From: Chalciporus piperatus
Taxonomy: Eukaryota; Basidiomycota; Agaricomycetes; Boletales; Boletaceae
Direction of reading: 5' to 3'
DNA: 64,000 nt
Assembly: GCA_038093975.1 (NCBI GenBank)
Contig: JBBPTG010000139.1
Location: 1-64,000, forward strand
Shown here: in pieces, positions 55,410 through 64,000 of the stretch
Layout of the letters: every line of letters begins with the position of its first letter
Position numbering within the stretch: position 1 is the first letter of the stretch
The notes under the pieces: model-generated
The model's database searches: none
Told to the model about the DNA's origin: nothing
The model's input: the letters and a program-made list of their open reading frames with translations, nothing else
Made by a program: the position numbers and the translations under genes

Positions 55410-56791
55410 TCAATATGCGTTACCTGTGGCCTTCCGGTCTCGCCACCATCGAAGGACTGCCGCGAGGAAAAATTCACGTAGACAGTCCACGCAAATCCAA
55501 TCTTGTTTCGACCAACTGTTGTTCGGATCATGTCTGAGCGAAAATAACTCATGGAACAACGCGGAATAGTTGGCTCCTTGAAGTGTCTTGAAGAGTGCTT
55601 TCTCGACCAAATTGTACGGGAGCTGAAGGAAAATATCGGAAGGCGTTCCCAAGCGTCCTTTCAAGCGTTCCCAGTCTAAGAGGCGATTTAATTAGTTTAT
55701 GACTGGATGAGCAGTAAAACAAACGCACTGGTCTCATTATATAAATCTGGAACGGCTTCTGTCGCAACGGGTAAGAAGCGTCGGCCATCCCCACACTGAT
55801 GACCTATAAACAATCAGAATGTTTCTTTCGCTCAAGTCACCAAATTCACATTTGTCACTTCCACCGCAAACCCTGTCTAGAATCGATCCAACAAATGCCA
55901 GAGGGGGGGTGACACTGCGCTCCGAGAGGATCTCTTCACTAGGAAGAAACTCTTCATAGATCTCCTCTCCGAAGATGAACGGTAACGGATCAGACGTTTC
56001 CTCTTCGTAGCAACGCAAAATGATGTGGGGACCAGCGAACAGGTATAATCCATCGAAATCGTCTGAGTTCGCGAGCGCATTCCGATGAGTGCGACTGAGG
56101 GTTAAAATGAAGCATAAACACTGACATACGTCTAGTGATCCCAGGAGTTTATTCTCAGCCAAAACCACGAAGCCAGCAACGCTTCGAAGGAATCTGGCAA
56201 CCTTGCTTATTTGGACGAGTTCATTCGATGTGAACTTTCGAAGGAAATCCTTCTGCTCGGTCTGGGTACTGGTTGCGCCTCGTTTATGGGGAGGACTGCC
56301 AAGCCCGAAGAGGGTCGACATCATCCAGACCCTGTACAAGGCGCGACGGAATCGCCAAGATTCGATGTTTGAAAGTCGGCTGGTCCTCGAGGCCCGGTCC
56401 TTATTTCTATCCAATGTCAGTCAGGGATGTCGATGAATCAACGAAAGCGAGCCTACGTCCAGCTAAACAGGTCCTCTAGCGCAGATACGACAGCGGCATT
56501 AGAGGTGAGGATGCGTTCTTCCTCGGGTGTTACTTTCTGGTTGATAACATCGTTCTCGTCCGTGGCTGGCACGATTTCTTTGCCTATGTTGCTCAGCGCT
56601 TGATAGCGGGCGAGCTGTAATGCTTGAAGTGCTGCAGGACCAACGATGTCATATGGGGAGGAAGTAATTCGATGAGCCATGCTAGCGATCAGTATATCAG
56701 AGGCTGGTGAAAGCACAGAATGCGCGGCCTGGGGGGTTAGTACTTTAGTTACGAACCGATCGATAAACGCCAATGCGCCTCGTGGCTTCAA
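55410..56791 (-). CDS. Hypothetical agaricomycete protein, multi-exon (5' end unresolved)
   Basis: Minus-strand exons include about 56453-56791 (helical: YDIVGPAALQALQLARYQAL, ending ALEDLFSW), about 55820-56401 (SNIESWRFRRALYRVWMMS, AGPHIILRCYEEE), about 55727-55801 (HQCGDGRRFLPVATEAVP) and 55410-55678 (DIFLQLPYNLVEKALF, DWICVDCLREFFLAAVLRWW). Phases agree at the first and last junctions I could check. Cysteine pairs (HQCG, CVDC) may bind zinc. An N-terminal exon with an F-box-like start may lie at 56900-57000 (MDAPLLAYILVTADFREF), but I could not join it in phase. Function unknown. Confidence 0.6.
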
Positions 56792-57171
56792 TGAGAATCT
56801 AGGGGGGGGCTAGATTCCAGAAGCCTGGAAACCATTAAGGGAAGTCAGGTGGCACTGGCCATGCGGAGCAGAGCTCAGTTTCCGGTGGGAGAATGATCGG
56901 TGAGGGTGTTGAATGTCCTGCTTACGTCGGACGGCGGCGAACCTGAACTCGCGGAAGTCAGCCGTTACTAGGATATATGCGAGTAGAGGTGCATCCATGT
57001 CGTTGTTGACGCGTGACGCGACGTTGATCTCGGTGGCGGTGAACTTGATCCATAACCGTTTTTGTCTTGGACGCGGCTAGGAGTAGTTCAGACCACATTC
57101 TCGCCATTCGCGACCTGTGTCGTGTTCGAAAGCTCGGTGAACACTGCAAGCTTTGACGACACGTTCGGAGG

Positions 57172-60100
57172 ATGCCACTTTCCAAAAGAATGAAGACATG
57201 GACAATAGGGTCTGCAGCCTCCTCGGATCACGAAGACGATCCCGCGACGGATGTCTCACAAGCAGTGGACAATTTACATGCAGCACAACAAGAGGCACAG
57301 CGTCAAGCCAAGTTGTTTGACGCCCAGGCACATGAACTGAATAAGGCCAGTTAGATCTGCTCCAGTTCACGCTTTGACATGGTTGACACGAGTGCGCGAC
57401 TTTCAGAAGTCGGGACGGCGTTTTTTCGCAAAAGCGCGCTTTCTGTTCCCTTTTGGGATTCTTCGTAGGCTCTTGGTCTGACTGTCATCTGCCCGGTCTC
57501 ATCATTCTCCAGTCGGCGTTCTCTTGGGGTTTATTCTCATTCAACCTTATGACATCACACAGATGCACGCACATCTCCTCCTATTATTGGAGGAGTATGA
57601 CTTATCTCTGAAACTACCAGAGATAGACTTTTCTCGCGTAGAAATAGAGTGGGTACGCCTACGCAGCAACATCCCAGAGGTCTGGAAGTTGAACAATGAT
57701 GGACGCGAGTTCCAAGTAGGAGAAGCGATGAAGGCTCGGGGTCTTCGCGCAAAGCACCCTGTCGTCTTGGTACCAGGAATCATTTCCACCGTGCGTCATA
57801 CAAGTCTTGTTTGCCTGGCAGATCTAGCTTGAACGCCTTGGTAGTCATTAGAATCGTGGTCAACGTCACCCGAATATCGTCAGTTCTTTCGCGAGAAAGT
57901 ATGGGGAGGGTTTGGTATGCTTTCTCAGGTGACATTCAATCGAGAAAAGTGGATGAATGCAATGATGCTTGATCCGGACACGGGCCTAGACACACCAGGT
58001 TCGAAAGTTCGACCGGCGGAAGGCATCAGTGCTGCAAGTAGCTTTATGTCAGGATATTGGATATGGTTGGATTTCAAACTGTTCTATGTAAGGTTTATGC
58101 TGATTAATTATGCGCCAGGGTCAAAATCATCGAAAATCTCGCAGTTGTGGATTATGATACGAATAACCTTTTTCTTGCAGCATACGACTGGCGATTGTCA
58201 ATGTGGAACCTCGAAGAAAGAGATGGCTACTTTTCCAAGTTGAAGGCGACCATTGAAGGTCTCAAGTAAGTCTTCTCAACAAAGAAATGATTTCATCGAA
58301 TGCTTCTGTCTCCTTAGGAAACGTCAAGGTGAACGTGTTGTCCTTGCTGCTCACTCCATGGGTGCAGTGGTGCGTGAAGAGATTCCCCAGAAATTAATTA
58401 TTTGATAACGTGCGCGATCTAGGTAGCATTGGTGAGCTCTCGATCGCCTTATGTAGGACAAAAGCTAATTCTTCCACATAGTATTTGTGCGTGGCTGTGG
58501 TCAGGCAGGCATACAGCTACTAACGAAGGTCTGTAACTAGTTTCAAATGGGTCGAGTCCCCAGCTCATGGTGGCGGTGGACCGCACTGGGTGGAAGTCAG
58601 TCGCTCCCGCTGAGTAACATCATTCGAAGGCTTATGTTATCTTCAGGACCACATTGAGACCTATCTCAGTCTCGCTGGCCCACATCTGGTATGTCCTGGT
58701 TTATGTAACAGGTGGCGATTTCTAATTACCCCAAGGGTGCGGTAAGCATCTACCAGATCCATGTTTTCTTTTCTACAGTTGGACTCATCAAGTGCTCAGG
58801 CCAAGGCAATGACCGCTTTCCTTTCCGGCGAGATGAGGGACACTGCACAAATGAACCCCGCGGGCGCCTACGGTTTGTGACAACGGTACTACTTACTTTG
58901 CAGCGACCTCACACTGGACCTAGTGCTTGAACGCTTCTTTTCTAGAAGTGAACGTCAACAGTTATTCCGTAGCTGGGCTGGTAGTGCGAGCCTATGGGTC
59001 AAGGTAATGTCTCTCATAGATCATTTTGACCATGCTTCATGAGCATTGCCCAAAGGGGGGAGATGCAATATGGGGCAACGAGACGTCGGCCCCGGATGAC
59101 GAACCCGGAGCTTCACATTCACATGGTTCACTTGTTGCGTTCCGCCGGGAACCGCTTGTTGCGTTCGGTGCAGGCATCGCAGATCGAACCAAGAACATGA
59201 CTGCGGGAATGGTGGGCGACTGGACTCTTGAGCGCACGTCACCCAGTTTTCGGGTCAGTGATCGCTTCCTTTGTCACCTCAAGATCTGCAAACTGAATCT
59301 TTTATGAATCCAGACAATGTTATCAACCAACTACTCTTATGGGATCGAACGGGACGAGCAGGCCCTCGCGAGGAATGATTTTGACCATAGAAAATGGACA
59401 AATCCTCTGGAGATAAGGTACTGATTACGTTTGTGTGGTTTACTTTCACTTATCAATACCCAAAAAAGATTACCCAACGCGCCATCCACGAAGTTCATTT
59501 GTGTTTATGGGCATGGTAAAGAAACGGAGGTGCGCGGTGCCCGCTTGTCGTCTCTGTGATGGATGCTAACTGCTACCCTAGCGATCATACTGGTGTGTCA
59601 CGTCGAGGCGGGCCGGTACAATACCAGCTAATTGTTCTCACCTTTTTTAGGTATGCTTACGCCCAGCAAGTACCTGACGAGGCCCTCGTAGGCACAGATA
59701 CGTGTAATGGACAAGGGGCGGGGACCCACAATTCTTGTCGTCCTCCGTCTGACTATCAAGTCCATTCGAGCTGGATCGATGCGGAATACACGAATGAGAA
59801 TCTAATACCCAAGGTACGGGGTCTCAGATGTTCGCAAAGATGTTTTTACATTACCCAACCAGATCCGTAACGGAGTGGAAATGGGAGAAGGTGACGGAAC
59901 AGTCAGTCTCCTAAGTATGGGCGCCATGTGCGTCGAGGGTTGGAAGCACCCCCGGTGGAATCCCGGAGGAATCAACATTACGACTGTTGAGGTGCGGAGA
60001 TTGATTGCATATCCGTGAAATGAACTAAAATGGATGTCGTGTGCTTGATGAATCACTAGCTTCCTCATCGACCTGCGCCGAACATACCACGTGGTGGTGC

Positions 60101-60245
60101 GAATACAAGCGATCATATCGACATTCTTGGCTCCACGGCGTTGAATGAGATTGTTCTCAAAGTCGCGACTGGCGTCGGTCACGAAATCGAAGATAGCTTC
60201 GTGTCTCGTATTCAAGAGTATGCTCGACGTATCAACTGGGATTGA
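57172..60245 (+). CDS. LRO1: Phospholipid:diacylglycerol acyltransferase (LRO1/PDAT type), with micro-exons
   Basis: Transfers an acyl chain from phospholipid to diacylglycerol, forming triacylglycerol at the ER. Near the N-terminus a hydrophobic segment (FPFGILLGVLLGFILIQP) is the single membrane anchor. The alpha/beta-hydrolase core follows: LVPGIIST, AAYDWRLSMW, the nucleophile serine in AHSMG, HVESP-type KWVESPAHGGGGPHWV, SGEMRDTAQMNPAG, the acid in EGDGTVSLLS and the histidine in DHIDILGS. Exons from 57852 on: to 58065, 58119-58265, 58318-58369, 58423-58431, 58482-58486, 58541-58595, 58647-58688, 58736-58741, 58800-58872, 58924-59003, 59056-59253, 59314-59417, 59469-59529, 59582-59592, 59651-59813, 59863-59991, 60060-60245; all phases agree. 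The upstream exons (57172-57790) and the junction at 57790/57852 are not resolved. Confidence 0.88.
58423..58741 (+). other. Cluster of 9-, 5- and 6-nt exons in the acyltransferase gene
   Basis: Between the AHSMG exon and the SGEMRDT exon lie gtagcattg (58423-58431), tattt (58482-58486) and ggtgcg (58736-58741), each between an AG acceptor and a GT donor with introns of 47-58 bp. Including them gives HSMGAVVALYFFKWVE and AGPHLGAAKAM, which match the length and pattern of the LRO1 family; leaving any out deletes conserved residues or shifts the frame. A further 11-nt exon lies at 59582-59592. Confidence 0.8.
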
Positions 60246-60504
60246 TGATAGATATGATATTACGTCTTTGTTCTTCTTTATAATAATGGTGGAAGTTGAC
60301 GATTGCAGTTCTCCGGCTCGCTTGGCATACTTGTTCAGCAGGTTCCTGAGGTTCCAGCTTAGCTTTGAGCTTCTCTTCATGATATGCAGACCTTGGGGTA
60401 ATCCCGTTGTCATTCTGACGTCAGCTCTAGACCCAGAAATCCACAAGTTAGGATAGATGTCCGTGGCCTTCCGAGTGATACAGTATATGAGGCAAGGGGT
60501 ATGA

Positions 60505-62666
<2,162 letters not shown>

Positions 62667-63023
62667 CAGCCCTTAGCTTTTCGCTGGGGTCATGCCCGTG
62701 AGCAAGATAGCTTTATCCATCCATACCAGTGAGCAGCAATCCCCAAGACTCTATTCGTAATTGTTCCATCTGGTAGGTACTGTCAAATTTTACAGACGTC
62801 GGAGTCCTGTTGTTTTTCAAAAAGGATACATACTTATGTCATACAGTGCCGGATCCAGTAGCCGACCTAATACGATATGACAGTCGATATGTTGGGAATA
62901 ACTCCGAGTCCTAATTGGCCTTAATTGAAGTTGGCCCGGATTACGTCCACGATTCAATTTGAAGTTCTGTCAAATATGACAGATGCCAGGGAAGTATGGT
63001 CGCGTAAGAGAAGGTAAGAGAGT
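62667..63023. other. Intergenic, no gene recognised
   Basis: About 360 bases after the halogenase. A ctgtcaaat-type word recurs (about 62778 and 62967). No gene is seen. Confidence 0.45.
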
Positions 63024-63638
63024 TAGTGTTGCCGCGAACTGAGTCGAGCCGAATCGAAGTGCAGAATTCGTTCCAACTTCGAAGTTCGAAGTGGAACGAA
63101 CCGAAGTTATTCGAATACGGCCCGTAACCCCCAGCCAATGAGAGAGTCGAAAATTTCGCGTAGGTAAAAACCAGCTGTTCAAGCAGAGATTCTGAGTTGT
63201 GCCGACCGTGTAATGGGACACATCAGATACAACCTTTTCATATTTGTTTTGTACACAAAAAATGTAGCTAAAATGTAGAACATATGCAGTGAGCCAGACA
63301 GATGTATTTGTGTGGTGTAGACTTGATGTGGGGAGGTGTAAAAATATGGTGTTAGCGTGGCTCGAACTCGAGACGTTGGCAAAAAGTTGCAAGTTAGGGC
63401 ACGAGTCCTTAATTATTGTCAGCAGCGAGCAGTATATGAATAGTTGCCACCGCTTCGACAACCAAGCCCAATCGGAGTTTCGAGCGCACTACCGGATTTG
63501 GCACGTTGATAGCACACTTCGTTTGAGTTCGCTCGCCTAGTTCGTTCCACTTCGATCTATCAAAGTGCGTCGAACTGCCACACTTTCGAACCGAAGTCGA
63601 GGTTAGTTCGGAAAAAGTTCGATTCGACGGCAACACTA
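63024..63638. mobile_element. Terminal-inverted-repeat element, MITE-like
   Basis: A 615-bp segment bounded by inverted repeats TAGTGTTGCCG (63024) and its complement ending at 63638. The TAGTG start recalls the hAT-type element at 7954, but no clear 8-bp target duplication flanks it. Subterminal parts are dense in ttcg/cgaa words (for example gaacttcgaagttcgaagtg-type palindromes near 63080). A box-B-like agttcgagcc occurs on the minus strand near 63357. No protein is encoded. Confidence 0.6.
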
Positions 63639-64000
63639 GTCCACAGGTTGGTGAGTGTTCTTACTTCGTCGTCGATGCTCAAAATGCCTCCAAGTTCTTC
63701 AAGTTCTCAGTGCGAATTGGTCGCGTCCTGTAACGATGTCCCTCCACGCCCAGGCTCCTGTAAACTTCTTCCCAACTTGGGGAAGCCTCGGCCCTCGTTG
63801 GCCCATGGCAGACATGTCGCAGTGTCGCAGCATATTAGGCTTGTTCGGTTCCCAGTTATGATAATACTCCGCGTCGCTGACATCATGATTGCCAAAATGC
63901 AGCCCATCGCCATGATTATATTTACCCTCTTCAAGCTTCATGGCCAGGATGCGTGTTACTCCATCCACCGCCAGCTGTCAACAAAATGTTGAAACCACGA
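63639..64000. other. Window end, no gene recognised
   Basis: A minus-strand frame at 63699-63968 (containing YNHGDGLHFGNHDVSDAEYY) runs without a stop for 89 codons, but I recognise no domain, and the window ends before it could be judged. Confidence 0.35.

Noticed and set aside
58712..58741. 30-nt exon (frame VAISNYPKGA) instead of the 6-nt micro-exon
   Set aside because: It would need a 23-bp intron before it and would add eight residues at a place where the LRO1 family has none. The 6-nt exon gives the family length.
63340..63420. tRNA gene on the minus strand (agttcgagcc looks like box B)
   Set aside because: No acceptor stem, D arm or box A in the right place; it lies inside the TIR element.

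Overview
The window looks like nuclear DNA of a basidiomycete fungus, most likely an agaricomycete. Genes are dense and carry many short introns (about 45-70 bp, GT-AG, often with a CTAAC/CTGAT-like branch site). There is a Plavaka-type transposon, a chromodomain Gypsy element, and nuclear-type tRNA genes, one with an intron.

Bases 1 to about 17020 are a nest of mobile elements. A Copia element on the minus strand (10138-16018) was entered by a Plavaka transposon (7120-10137), by a 572-bp deletion derivative of the same Plavaka family (12346-12917), and by an element that left a solo LTR (10333-10925). The Plavaka transposase gene was itself hit by a 609-bp hAT-type element with an 8-bp target duplication (7954-8562) and by a Ty3/Gypsy chromodomain element (1-7119). 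The Gypsy integrase gene in turn holds a 760-bp solo LTR (1344-2103). Removing each insert in silico rejoins the host reading frame, so the order of events can be read. A fourth LTR (16217-16733) and a hAT end (to 17016) lie at the border of the nest.

Bases 17600 to 62700 carry host genes. In order: an ERV14/cornichon cargo receptor; an RRM protein with an RG-rich tail; a very large DUF4470-like/MYND protein; a hypothetical protein; tRNA-Leu(CAG) with an intron; a mitochondrial-type NAD(H) kinase; a hypothetical protein; an Asteroid/XPG-like protein; a 2.9-kb stretch without a recognisable gene; a BRCT protein; a hypothetical protein with an apparent frameshift; MutY adenine glycosylase; an O-methyltransferase relic; an anillin/Bud4-like septation protein with a PH domain; a duplicated pair of P-loop NTPase genes (one decayed); tRNA-Gly(GCC); a nicotinamidase; a hypothetical protein; a phospholipid:diacylglycerol acyltransferase (LRO1 type) with very small exons; and a flavin-dependent halogenase. 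The window ends in a 615-bp terminal-inverted-repeat element and unassigned DNA.

The host genes do not form one pathway. NAD kinase and nicotinamidase both act in NAD(P) metabolism but are 25 kb apart. The halogenase has no polyketide synthase, peptide synthetase or terpene synthase beside it in this window. The observations I rate highest are the cluster of 5-, 6-, 9- and 11-nt exons in the acyltransferase gene, and a helically phased array of TGACTCA (Gcn4/AP-1) sites in the solo LTR at 10333-10925. Exon boundaries were placed by hand from splice consensus, phase and family knowledge; for most multi-exon genes the summed exon length is a multiple of three.
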